A DNA stretch of 64,000 bases, taken from the NCBI GenBank assembly GCA_032622095.1, contig CP136065.1, forward strand, positions 243,843,474-243,907,473. Direction: 5' to 3'. A program made the position numbers and the translations under genes. How positions within the stretch are numbered: the first letter of the stretch is position 1; each line of letters begins with the position of its first letter. Positions 36,281-47,875 of the stretch are shown here, piece by piece. The notes beneath the pieces are model-generated. The model was given only the letters and a program-made list of their open reading frames with translations, had not been told where the DNA came from and did not search any database. This stretch comes from Siphonodentalium dalli. Lineage: Eukaryota; Mollusca; Scaphopoda; Gadilida; Siphonodentaliidae.

Positions 36281-36759
36281 TATGTAGATGGAGTTAAACC
36301 TCACATCAGTGTGTTGGGGATTTGGACCTTGACTTGGGACCTTTGGTTTTTAACGCAACAAATGCGCGTACACCTTATACACAAATTTCTTAGGTAACCA
36401 GAGTTTTTCTTGGATAAGATGAGTTTGAAGCCTGCTTACATTTCAAAATGTTGTCAGTTTTGTATTGTCTGCAGCGGAACTCGACGCGTTGAAGCAAAAG
36501 TTACAAAAGATAAAATGTGTACGTAACGAGACTATAATACAAATGAAAAAATAAATTGAGGGAGGGGTGGGCGATACAGGGAACTAAGGGTTGAACTGAT
36601 ATAAATTTGTAGAGCGATAACGACCAATGTTGACATATTATGCATCTCAACTCTACTGTTGCAACAAGGCTATAAAATAGGTGGGTGTCAGAATCTTAGT
36701 CATCTCTAGTATATAGTGCCAGAATAGTCATTTATGGACTTCTATAAGATGTTGGGTTG

Positions 36760-39260
36760 GTTATATGGAATCGGTGAAAAAGGAGTTTGTACCGATAAAC
36801 TGACATAAATTAGTGGAGCGATGTTGCCATGTAATGCGTCGCGACTGTACTAAAGCAGCAATGATATAAAATTTGGGGGGGGGGGTCTGAAATTATTTCT
36901 ATCTCTATAGATGGCACCAGGATTATATAGAAAGGAATAGCAATTGATATACGTATACGGTATACTATAGTAATACCATGGACATATAAGTATCACGCGA
37001 TAAAATATTACATAATGTGACTATACCGATGAAATAAATTGGACCGGGATTAGAGGTTGGGTTGGTTATATGTGGATAATTGGATATGGAATTCATACCG
37101 ATGAAACGATAAAAATTAGTGGAGCGATAAAGACCAATGTTGACACTTAGTCAGGCTACACGGGAGAAAATAGGGGTTGATACGATAGACCGAAATTAAT
37201 TTGTCGGGTGATAATGACCAATGTCGACGTATAAAGTAACGCGACTGTACTGTCGCACAATTATCAGATATAACCGGTCAAATATGGACTCTAGTGGCCA
37301 ATATGCAACAGCTCAGAAAACATTCGCAGGGCCCTAAAATTTATTTAACATGGCATCTGCCATTAAAATCGATTTATGTCGATAAAACTGTCATTTTTCA
37401 AAATTTTAAGCTGAGACTTGGTGTTTGTGAGTGGGATAGTTATATATTCCTAAAATGACAGAGTACAGCACGTAATTATGTTTTAGATGGAAGAAATGAA
37501 TTTTTTGAATGATAAAATTTAACATGGCATTTGCCATTAAAATCGATTTATGTCGATAAAACTGTCATTTTTCAAAATTATAAGTTGAGACTTGGTGTAT
37601 GTGCGTGGGATACATATATATTCCTAAAATGACAGAGTCCGGCGCGTAATAATGTTTTAGATGGAAGAAATTGAATTTGTTTTCGATAATAAATTTGCAG
37701 CGTGGACGGGTCATCCAGTGCGCTCAATTTGTAAACAAAGATTTTCAATAGTCGTTTTGGTCAAACTATCCCTTTTTAGACCGGGACAGCAGATCCGAAT
37801 AGTAGCTAAGATGTATTTAGATAGAATTATCAAAAGAATTTGACCGATTAGGGTACATTTTAAGAGAATAGAGTGGAGAAATATTGGTGACATTTTCACA
37901 AAAACACGCAGATTCGGAACTGACTGTACTTGCAGACGAGCGCTCGTTAATATTCATGCCAAGAAATGCAGGCTTCAAACTCATCTTTTTGGAAGGTTAA
38001 TCCGATATATACATATCAAAACAATCCTTCCAAGATATCCAAGAAAGTTTTAATAGCTTAGAAGACTGAACAGCCGAAATATGAATGAATTAATAATCGC
38101 CATTGGAGGCTTCGCTTCGCGGTGATGATTGGCAATTATCGCAATACGATAGGGGAACACTTTGACGTTCGTACTCATATTTCACCAATTTTTGTACCTG
38201 GCTTGCCTGTCCTAAGTTTCACGGAAAATGGCTAATTTGACTCTATTTGTCGTTATATACATATTATACATGTTTATCACCCCATTTATTATTAATTTTC
38301 ATAACAATAAAATAAAAGAATCCGAAGATGACATGTTTAAATTGTTTGAAGCATGAATTTGGCGATAAGTTGTTATCAGACTCAGAGTACGTTATACTTA
38401 TGATAGTTACGTTATGCACACGGTGTTCCAATATCCTATTGCGATAATCGCTTAACCCTTCGGTTTTCAACGGCATTTCAATTGGTTGAAATTGAAATTT
38501 CTCAAGTTCCAACTCAACCCGAATCTAGTTACCCAATTGGTAGAAATACTTTAGCAGTAATTCTTAGTTTTATAAGTTATAACTCTAATTTTATTGACGA
38601 TACGAGCTCAACATCATAATATGAACCTGTTTATGGCGGTGTTATCCAAACGCGTGTTTTGATAATGATTATAATTTTATTTTGCGATCAAACGTCAGTG
38701 CAGCTCAGCAGAAACGCATAGGCACTAGTTCAATTCAGCAGAAACGCATAAGTCCTACGATTATAGACACCCACTGGACGCGCTTCGCGCGTCGGTCAGT
38801 GGGTGAAAAAAGTAAATAAATTGGGCCGGGATTAGAGGTTGGTGGGTATTATGTGGATATGGGTTTCATACCAATGAACCCGTATATAAATTAGTAGAGC
38901 AATAAAGACCAATGTTGACACAAAATTCAAAGCGACTCTACTGTCGCGGGAAAACTATAAACTGGGGGGGGGGGTGTGTCTGAAATTATCTCCATTTCTA
39001 TAGATGGTTCAATAGTTTAAAGGAATAGCAAATAATGTAAGTATATAGTGATATACCATAGAAATTAGTATCACATGGTAACATGTACACACAATGGCTA
39101 ATGCGACTACACTGATGAAAAAATAAATTTGGGATTGGGGGGGGGGTCTGACAGACTACTAGTATATGGGGTAAATATGGGTTGGTACCGATAGACTGAA
39201 ATAAATTTGTCGAGTGATAATGACCAATGTTGACGTATATGCGACTATACTGTCGCAGAA
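36760..39260. repeat. Diverged repeat family with poly-G and AGACCAATGTTGACA words
   Basis: The set TTAGTGGAGCGATAAAGACC, AATGTTGACA, CGACTGTACTGTCGC, then eight to ten G and TCTGAAATTATCT recurs at ~36790-36900, 37100-37265, 38875-38990 and 39100-39255, and also at 35590 and 36610. Two tandem copies of a ~165-bp block with AACATGGCATNTGCCATTAA and ATCGATTTATGTCGATAAAA lie at 37345-37670. No gene is supported. Confidence 0.7.
38450..38812 (+). repeat. Dispersed repeat ending in a GC-rich compound hairpin, copy 1
   Basis: Begins AACGGCATTTCAATTGGTTG, continues with ATGGCGGTGTTATCCAAACG, and ends with nested stems: CACCCACTG pairs with CAGTGGGTG and, inside, GACGCGC pairs with GCGCGTC around TTC. 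The hairpin (~38766-38805) is the same type as in copy 2 although the inner stem sequence differs. Confidence 0.72.
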
Positions 39261-40469
39261 TTTGCCAAAAATGCGAAAGATTAATAAATATTATGAGTAA
39301 TGCATGTCATGTGTCAAAAGTTACTATAAACTGTATTATATCACGATTTTTATTCATGTTGTATTAGGCTGTGGGACAATTAAGTGAGTAGGTGACCAAT
39401 TACAATGTAGAAGTCCCAAAAGCAAAATATATCAGGTAGAACTGGTCAAATGTGGACCCTGGAGGCTGGTGCCCAATATGGAGCAGCTCAGAAAACACTC
39501 GCAGAGCCCTAAAAGTAAAATTGATTAACATCGGATTTCCCACTAAAATCGATTTATGTCGATAAAACTCTTATTTTACAAAATTTAAGCTGATACTTCG
39601 TATGCCTATCCAGAATACGTACATAATCTTAATTTAACTAATTTTAACAAGTGATAGTCTTTTAGACTTGAGAAATAAATTTTTATTAAACATTGATTAA
39701 ACAAAAAAGTTAGGTCTAACTTAGTTCAGTCATGAACGTGGTGCGTATCCTTCTGCTGGAAGCAGCAATATGCGAAAGCGGTCATGTTGACCTACTAGGT
39801 CTAACTAAACAATTGTTAATAAAACGACTAATATCTAATTTATGAGCTTCGGACTTATAATGCATGTGTAATATACATCTCCGATCTTAAAATAACTGGA
39901 TTGTGCAAGAAATAAGCTTTCAGACTCGAGAAATTGATTTTTTTAAACAAGAAAAAAAAACGGAAAAAGAGACAACAAATTTAACACAGGATTTCCCCAT
40001 TCAAATCGATTTATGTCGATAAAACTCTTATTTTTCAAAATTTTAAGTGGAGACTTCGTGCGTCGGCGTGTAATAATATTTTCTTAAAATGATAGAGTCC
40101 AACGCGTAATTATGTTTTAGAAGGAAGAAATTCGAGAACGTCGAGAATTCGGAGAATGGCTGTCCTCGCTTGAACTCAGTCAGTCAGTGGCAGATTCAAG
40201 GATCGAAATTTAACTTCACTTCAACATCCGAGAATTCCTGCAAGTCGTCATAGAAGCTCGTGTAAACACATCAATGTATGCATACATGCAACTAATACTA
40301 TTCAAATTTAAATCCCACCGTCTGTCTTGTTATGAACACAAAATAAAGAGCAGATTTCATCTTCAAGCGAGCCTGAGCTGAGGCATGACATTGTACGATC
40401 TGATTTTGAAAAGGCGCCTTGTTTACGATGACGTCATTTCGCGCGCCGCGCGTTGCTAATCAACTTAAC
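39261..40469. repeat. Further copies of the GATTTATGTCGATAAAA block, no gene
   Basis: ATCGATTTATGTCGATAAAA recurs at ~39548 and ~40003, each followed by CTTATTTT.CAAAATTTAAG-like and ATGTTTTAGA.GGAAGAAAT-like words. Otherwise no feature is recognised. Confidence 0.55.
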
Positions 40470-40722
40470 CCTGTCCAGTTGCAACGGCATTTCAATTGGT
40501 TGAAATTAAAAATTTCTCAAGTTTCAGCTCAACCTAAATCTAGTTACCCAATTGGCAGAAACTATAATTTTATTGACAATATGAGCTCAACATCATAATA
40601 TGAAACTGTTTATGGCGGTGTTATCCAAACGGGTGCTTTGATAATGATTATAATTTTATTTTGCGATAATAGTACACACCACTGGACGCGGCTGTGCCGC
40701 GTCGGTCAGTGTGTGAAAAATT
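40470..40722 (+). repeat. Dispersed repeat ending in a GC-rich compound hairpin, copy 2
   Basis: Same order as the copy at 38450 but with a ~90-bp deletion in the middle. The terminal hairpin (~40678-40720) pairs CACTG with CAGTG and GACGCGGC with GCCGCGTC around TGT: inner-stem base changes relative to copy 1 are compensated on both sides. Confidence 0.72.
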
Positions 40723-40734
40723 TGACTGTTCAAA

Positions 40735-41850
40735 AAACGTATAATTGGATATAGAATACTTAATTTCACATTCCACATTAACTTGAACATATCTGCATCT
40801 ATACAGCGAGTCCTTGCTCATTTTTAAAGATTCAAGTATGTATTTCTATGTGTGACTGTTACTGAGTTATTTGAGCCCAGTGTCTGAAACATCGTTCCAT
40901 TGCTTGTGAAATTAACATCAAATTATATTATAAACAGCCAATTCTCTTAGATAAGTTCGAAGATTTTAGTCTTTTTCTCTTTACAATGTGTTTCTTTCAT
41001 ATGATTGTGGCATAAACTGTTCCAGCTTTATATCAGAGTATCGAGCAATATTGGATTTGATTGACTGCTGCCATGACACGGAAATAGGAGATGATAAGTT
41101 TTTATTATAAATAATTTATAGTTTGAATTGTTTAAAAAAAAAAAATTATCTCTTTGATATTATGGCACTATTCAGGTATCAAAGTACTTATATTCTATTT
41201 TAGCTAGTGAATAGGTCTGAAAGTGTCAAATGATTGCCGGTAAATAATAAACTAAAGACAGATTTTCTAAATTCGTGGCAAATACAAATGTCACAAAATC
41301 AAACACAGAAATTGCGTGAGAATAATTGTCACTACTGTTCGATATACGTGTAATATAATAAACAAGGCATGTCTTGTCGTTGATTATGCCAACATAATGG
41401 CCATTGAGGAGGAAGGGTCCATCGAACTGCGGATTTATGGACCAAATCTGCCCTGGGACCACTGTTTTGACATTAGTCTACTCCTAGCCAGGCATTATAT
41501 AACCGCTGTGTGCACAACAGGTGGTTGGGTTACTGTGCATATCTTAAGTTCGTGCTCAGATTACAATATACAATCTAAAACTGGTAAGGTGGTGTAATCC
41601 GTGTCATACAGTGGCCGCATAAACAACTTTAAGCGCTCTTTAACTTCACAAAACATTAGGGACGCTCTTTAACTGTCGGGTATTGCATTGTTTCGTTGCA
41701 CCGTTCTGTTCTGTTCAAACAGAAACGCTCTTTTATGTCACGATCGTAAACATGGACGCTCTTTAATTGGTATGTACCAACGCCATGATATGTATAGGTT
41801 ACAATACACCAAATATTCTCCATTGACCTAAGCCGATGTGGCATATTCGC
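40735..41850 (+). repeat. Dispersed repeat blocks B and C, copy 1, with ~600-bp extra segment
   Basis: 40735-41045 (ACTTAATTTCACA, CCCAGTGTCTGAA, CAGCCAATTCTCT, TATCAGAGTATCG) matches 51250-51530. 41660-41850 (TTGTTTCGTTGC, AAACGCTCTTTTA, CAACGCCATGAT) matches 51537-51650. In the 51-kb copy these two are contiguous; here ~600 bp (41050-41655) lies between them. That segment includes a 93-codon open frame (41316-41597, +) that ends at a donor-like CTG|GTAAGG and has no recognisable motif. Confidence 0.7.
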
Positions 41851-43589
41851 AGGAAAGCTTTTGCGCTTCGCACCTGTATAATTCCGTAGACCGATCTTTG
41901 AGACACAGAGAGATCCGGAACATATCATATGTACACGTATTGGGTCCTTTTGTTTTGTGCTTTTGATACTACCCAAATTCTGCAGCATATTTCAAGGGGA
42001 AAAATACAGTAACCCACATTAAACAAATCAGCCCGCTGAAATTACAATAAAAGTTCAATTTTCAACTCATTTTTATATTTTCTGAGGGGCTACAAATTTC
42101 CTAACCTATAATCAACCACTCGGCCGCCGGGTGTGATGTTATGCTGATCCTAGCTTGGGGGTCCCAGGGAAAATGGCTCTACTAATTTATGTGGTGTATC
42201 ATAAACTATATTTTCCATGAACGTTGTTGATTATAATATATATGTGGCATTTGATGTCCAATTAATGTATATGATCAAATTAAAGTTATTAGAAGTGAGC
42301 ATCCACTGATGTACCCCCCCCCCCACCACACACAACACGAGAAAGGGTCAACATTATGTTTATATGAAATAAATATGATTTCTAAAACTCTATTTCGGTG
42401 AGTGAATCCACCTCTATCACATCAGTTTTTATGAATGCACTTCCCACCACAACCATTAAACAAATCGAAGTGTCACCAGACACATCTGGACCAAACAGGT
42501 TGTTCTTCATAGAATGGAATATACTATGATGGGTAGTACCATTATGCATTACAAATTATTATCCCTTTACGGGTCCTTCATATGAAGACAATAAACAGTG
42601 AAATTTCACTGTTCGAAGTATATCTATGGAAATGAGTCACAACTACCCATCAAACTTATATAAAATGGAAGTGATGGCAGTGCATTTATATAAACAATTC
42701 CTGGTGCTCTCACTATCAGCCCAATGTTCCTGGCAGTTGTAAATAATGAGTTGATGATAAAAATTAACACGTTCATTACTATTGTCCAATGAAAATAAGG
42801 AACACAGTCCACAATATATACAGAAATATGTAAAATGAGGACAAAATTAACTTGGGTCATTAGAAACAGTGCTGTATTTACCATTGGAGGAATGATTCTT
42901 GAAAATATGTGCAGTAATTGAATAAGAAATGGTAGTTCATACATTTGTATACCAGTGTCCGGTTCTGAGAGTTATGTCAGAATTTACTACTTCTCGGAGA
43001 TTCAGACTCGGAAAAACAAACTTGGATTCAGTTATGATAATGCATTTAAAACCAAAGGAAAATATGCAAACAAATTCAAGACAACAAGAACGACACCAAC
43101 ACGTCTACTGCGCCGCTATAAAATGTGCTGTGGGTGGAAGGTCTTTTGTGAGTTCAATGGTCACCAGGTCTGCTTGCTGTCATTCAGGAAGATTTTGTAA
43201 TCTGTAGCTCACATTAGTTTATTTTGGCAATGATAAAATATGAAATTGTAGTAAGTTATAGGTCTTAACCATATTTGTGTCAGTGTGTGGTGATTATCCA
43301 ATTTTTGGGTTAATTGCCTCTATTCAAGTTTAAACATGATTTCAATGATTTTACGTCAGACATGAATAACAAAATATGTGTAACAGTATTTAGCACTACA
43401 AATTATTTTTTAAATCAGTTAAATTGAGTTTCAACACTGAATTAAAACCCCAAGATATGACATTTTAGTGAGAAATTGGATCTTGGAGCAAACCTCCCTC
43501 GAAAGGGTTAATCTGATTATAATAAATCAGAAACGGTCTTCAAAAAAACAGAACAGATGAACACTCAAAATAATGAAGAATAATGAAAT
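41851..43589. other. No gene confidently recognised
   Basis: A 106-codon frame at 42624-42944 (-) has three hydrophobic stretches but no receptor or transporter signature. Overlapping frames at 42929-43207 (+) are also unplaced. There is a C9 tract at ~42316. Confidence 0.4.
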
Positions 43590-44734
43590 TTACATGAATA
43601 ATAACGATTTCAAACTTTTCGGTAAGGGCATTGTCAACAAATGTGTTGTGAAACATCACAGTAAGAAGCATGACTATTTCGAGAAAATTACCAGGGCAGC
43701 ACCGTTCCAACCAGGAACCCAGGTTGTGTATTAAATTGCTGAGAATGTTACCGCGAATCATGACATTATTGGCTTAGCGATACACAACAAGCTTTGCAGC
43801 AAAGGAGGGCATTTGAAGCCAGTGAAAGGACATAAGTGTTTCAAATGAGACTGTTGTGTCATCATTCCATTTGAGCACAGCATTGGTGATGTTAAGACCT
43901 GGGCAAAAGAAGCGTTACAAGACAATGGACAAAAAGCGAAGTTGTTGACAGTGGACGGGGACAGTGCTGCTTCAATAGCTACACAGGAACTATTCGAAGA
44001 GAATATTTATAAAAGTCAGCCTGTTAGACAAATGGACACATTACATGTTTCCCGTAATCACCGAAAAGTCATGAAGAATCATAAATATTTGTTTGAGGTG
44101 ATTGCAGGAAAAACAATTACAATGCGAACACAGACAAAAAATAATCTAGCAATCGACATGGAGGAAGGCCCTAAGAATTACAAAAAGAACTGGAAAACAG
44201 TTAAAAATAAAATTTCCCTCGCTGTAGACGCTATCGTGACACGATATCGAGGCAAACATAATTTGTGCTAACAACATTCTGTTGTGTGTGAAGGTGTAAG
44301 AAAAAACTGGCTGAAAGATAACTACTTACTACGTGGTGGCATTCGATTTAAAGAGACACAACCCACGGTAGAAATGTTTAGCGAATGTGTGAACTACCGT
44401 CTGGTACCATCAATGTTGGAAAGCACTAGACATAACACCAACATGCAGAAAGTGGAGGCCTTCAATAGGGCTTTCCGAACAAGTTCGCCTAAAAATGTTA
44501 CCTTTTCCAGGAACTGTGCAGGCCGTGTTCACTCTATGTGTCACTCTGCTAACCGCGGAACCGCCAACCCCATCAGGGACTTGTGTCAGGACATGGATTG
44601 TAGTATATCGTCAAACAGCTGGGTTGGTAACTCACTGAAACAAATATAAGCAGCAGGTGAGTACAGGAAAAAACTTAAAAACTCCTTAAAACTAAGAAGA
44701 GGGTTGAGAAGAGAAACTATTAATCATGATACAT
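43590..44734 (+). pseudogene. Mutator-like transposase pseudogene
   Basis: A degenerate coding region reads GLAIHNKLCSKGGHLKPVKG, HKCFK (then a TGA), then a long frame with TVDGDSAAS, MDTLHVSRNHRKVMKNHKYL and SLAVDAIVTRYRGKH. A stop follows, and the frame resumes with HSVVCEGVRKNWL, MLESTRHNTNMQKVEAFNRA and SPKNVTFSRNCAGRVHSMCH, then GEYRKKLKNSLKLRR past a TAA to a final TAG at 44734. The D-G-D-S word and the NTQK.EA.NRA...PKNV.FSRN block are, from memory, features of the Mutator-like transposases common in invertebrates. At least three stops lie inside and the N-terminal zinc-binding part is missing. A different DDE family cannot be fully excluded. Confidence 0.6.
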
Positions 44735-46360
44735 AGCAGTAGTAGAGGATGTCATAACATCGCGACACACCTTTACAACATAACCACATGTTGTAACCAC
44801 AGCGGTTACATTTGATCATATCGGATGAGCATTTGCATAATTTCTTTACAACTTAACCACGTGCAGTAATCACAGCAGTTACATATCAGATGGAAAAATT
44901 GCATTTTTTCAAGAATTACCTTGATCTATTTGTTAATATATTCCAGACCATCAATTCATACATTTCATATCTTACAACACACCGTCCTGACATACTATTC
45001 ATCTCTGGAATATATTCGCATATATATTAAAATATATCCAGAAATTAAGCATGAAGGGTCAAATTAAGGACATAGGTGAAATCGATGTTAAATGATTCCA
45101 AAATTATTATGTATATGTCCATACATGCAGATAAAATAAAATATTGACTATTTAAACATAAAGTGATTATGTTTCAAGTACATGTATGCCAATGCTAACT
45201 TTGACAGAAAGTAGGGAAGCTAAAGGGAATACTTTGCATACAATAATTTCATATTAAAATGTATTTATTCTATACATAGTATCATGGCGTATGATATATA
45301 TATTAATTCTTTGATCTGATCTGTTGCAACCAATCATCATCTTGTTGGGTGTGTGTATATATAGAGAGCACCACATCAGTCCTGTAAGAAAACACATATC
45401 AACATAAGTTAATAATTAAATTAAGCTATGGCACAAGCAAAATGGGTTCAAAGAAAATTACTTGCTGATAACAATTTTAATGTTAAATTCATAGACAATG
45501 GAAATATTGTGTTAAAGCGGTACTGTACCCAATTTAAATAAATTCCCGGTAACATCAGCGAGCTATTATCAATATTATATTTAAAAATAACTAATATGAG
45601 TCGAAAATGTCTACTGAAAACGTTCCGGTTAACAGGCTATCATAATATTCAAATTTTAATATTTAATATACATTGTTATGTTCATTCCATTTTCCTCTCT
45701 TCTGATTGGCTGAGGTTGCGTCACGTGGCGGCCGCAAATTACTTGAGGGTAACATTTCGGCAGTTGTTGACCGCTCAGCTGTTACCAGTAAACATAGAAT
45801 TACGAAGCACTCAACGCGCAGAGATTACATCACAGATCTCTAATAATTCCCGAAAACACGCATTTTATAAACCCCACTATTTCCTAACAACCGCCAACTG
45901 TGGTGTTTGCTAATTTGCATAATTGTTGTCTTTAATTTGCAATTAAATCACGCTATTTATTAAATGTTATCACGGACATAAATCCCTTATAAAGTGTAAT
46001 GTTCCTATTGGACCTTTTTATATCAATAATGAATAGCGTGGAACAAGTAGATAAACCTTATTAAGCAGTTGTTATGTACTGTAGACAAATGCACACACGA
46101 TGTGCATACGTCACAAATACGATTCTGTCCATCTAAATATCAAATAGCCACTCTTTATCATTTATCAATCGACAATTTTCTTCGGTTATGCAGTCCTCCG
46201 ACTTCACGGGAATACCTTTATGTTGCGTAATAGTGTGTAACAGCTGTCAATTTCTTTTGGCAACACTACAACGTGTAAGTTTCACATTTTAGCGTCCTCG
46301 AAATTAACACGTCTCTACTCTCATTTAAAACGACACCAAACATTTCGCCGCATGGCTACT
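44735..46360. other. AT-rich, one short ORF with promoter-like upstream sequence
   Basis: ACCACATGTTGTAACCACAGCGGTTACAT and a variant recur in tandem at ~44780 and ~44855. GTATATATAGAGAGCACC followed by CATCAGTC (45354-45377) resembles a TATA box with an initiator ~25 bp on. A 37-codon ORF follows (ATG at 45429, MAQAKWVQRKLLADNNFNVK...). No family is recognised. Confidence 0.3.
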
Positions 46361-46400
46361 CTATCCCCCGCCAAATTTAAATTTTTGCGGGGGATATAGT
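46361..46400. repeat. Hairpin with CCCCCGC / GCGGGGG stem
   Basis: CTATCCCCCGC and GCGGGGGATATAG flank CAAATTTAAATTTTT, giving a strong stem-loop. It is followed by ATGGGGTTTGTCCGTCCC, so it is probably the end of a dispersed repeat. Confidence 0.5.
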
Positions 46401-46589
46401 AATGGGGTTTGTCCGTCCCGAATTTGTAAGAGTCATAACTTGAACAAGAGTAAACGGATTTCAAAGATTTGTGGTATATGAGTTCACTTGACCATTACAT
46501 AGAATGAGTTCGCAAGCCAGGTCTGGCCAGATATTTTGTACCGGAGTTATTGGACTTTGTTTATTATTTTTGTCGAATTTACCAAATAG

Positions 46590-47875
46590 CAAATCGACGT
46601 CAATTTTTATTATCGGTTTAATTCTAGTGGTTGGAATTTCACAATGTTGTACTTTTTTCATCAGACATTTTTCACTACAGTATATTGACGCCTTTTCTTG
46701 AAGAAAGATACCAATATGGCGATAACAGCGACACACTCTTATAATGGCACATATCACGATTATCCTTCCTGAAGATTAAATATTGAGCATTAGTCTTACA
46801 ACATTTAAACATAATTCGTAAATTTAGATGGTGTTGTGCTTTCATTACAGTTAATAGGATCGTACGTAAACCTAATTTGTACCCGCTTGTTAATCTTCAT
46901 GGGGATGTCAGATTTATTTTTTATCTCTCGAAGCATTTGATGATTAACCGTAACAGAAAACAAATCATATATGTAAATGATCATACATACTGTAAATGTA
47001 AATGTTTTTTGCAAAACTGTCCAAAATAATAGATAAAAAAGTTCATATAAACAATGTGAAAACAAGGCATTTCATTATCTATTGCCCGGTCCAACCAAGC
47101 ATGCTGTGAGTAACTCTTCCATATGCATAATAAATACACTCATGTCCTCTGCTAACATGGCTGAGTGTGCTGCGCTCACACAGGGAATATAAGCTTTCAG
47201 ATTAGACATGTTCCTGTTGTCAAATATAAATATTAATCAATTTTATTATCGGTCTAATTCTAGTGGTTGGAATTTCAAAGTGTTGTAATTTTCATCAGAC
47301 ATTTTCAGTAAAGTAAATCGACTCCATTTCTTCTTGAAGCAAGATACCATATGGCGAGGATAACAGCCACACACTATTATTATGGCACATATCAAGATTA
47401 TCATTCCCGAAGATTAAATATTGAGCAATAGTCTTAAATAAAACAGATAAAATAAGATAACAGTTAAACATAATTCGTAAATTTAGATGCTGTTGTGCTT
47501 TCATTAAGGTTAATATGATTATACGTAAACCTAATTTACACCCGCTTGTTAATCTTCACGTGGATGTCAGATTTATTTTTATCTTTCGAAGCATTTGATG
47601 GTTAACCGTAACTGAAAAAAAAATCATATATGTAAATGAACATACATACTGTAAATGTAAATTTTGTTTCTGCAAAACAGTCAAAAATAAGTTATTTATA
47701 GTAGATAAAAAGTTCACATAAACAATGTGAACACAAGGCATTTCATTTTCTATTGCCCGTTCCAACCAAGCATGCTGTGAGTAACTCCTCCATATGCATA
47801 ACAAATACACGCATGTCCTCTGCTAACATGGCTGATTCTGCTGCGCTTACATAGGGAATATAAGCTTAGCAGTTG
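46590..47875. repeat. Tandem duplication, ~640-660-bp unit
   Basis: Unit 1 (46590-47205) and unit 2 (47230-47875) share, in order, ATTCTAGTGGTTGGAATTTC, TAAACATAATTCGTAAATTT, TACCCGCTTGTTAATCTTCA (ACACCCG in unit 2) and GCATGCTGTGAGTAACTC, ending GGGAATATAAGCTT. Identity is about 88-90 percent by eye. The 65-codon frame at 46504-46701 (+), which predicts two hydrophobic segments, is destroyed in unit 2. Confidence 0.85.

Larger units (their letters stand above)
35265..36760 (+). repeat. Duplicated ~500-bp block with MITEs in between
   Basis: Block 35280-35760 (CACATCAGTGTGTTGGGG, TTGGGACCTTTGGTTTT, GAAGCAAAAGTTACAA, AGAGCGATAACGACCAATGT, GTGCCAGAATAGTCA) recurs at 36300-36740 in the same order. 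Between them sit two CAGTAATG hairpin MITEs and one half-copy. The first block is open for 120 codons (35201-35563); the second is broken by deletions, so coding is not supported. Confidence 0.8.

Noticed and set aside
38766-38805. GC-rich hairpin as a Helitron 3' end
   Set aside because: No CTRR was seen after the stem and no matching 5' TC end was found; left as an open question in the findings.
42624-42944. Minus-strand frame with three hydrophobic stretches as a membrane receptor exon
   Set aside because: No receptor signature, no convincing splice sites and AT-rich composition that yields hydrophobic frames by chance.
45350-45541. TATA plus CAGT start arrangement as a sign of an integrated large DNA virus
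   Set aside because: No viral core gene is nearby; the arrangement also fits ordinary metazoan core promoters and could be chance.
46504-46701. Plus-strand 65-codon frame with two predicted membrane helices
   Set aside because: The frame is destroyed in the ~90 percent identical tandem copy at ~47.2 kb, so it is not maintained.
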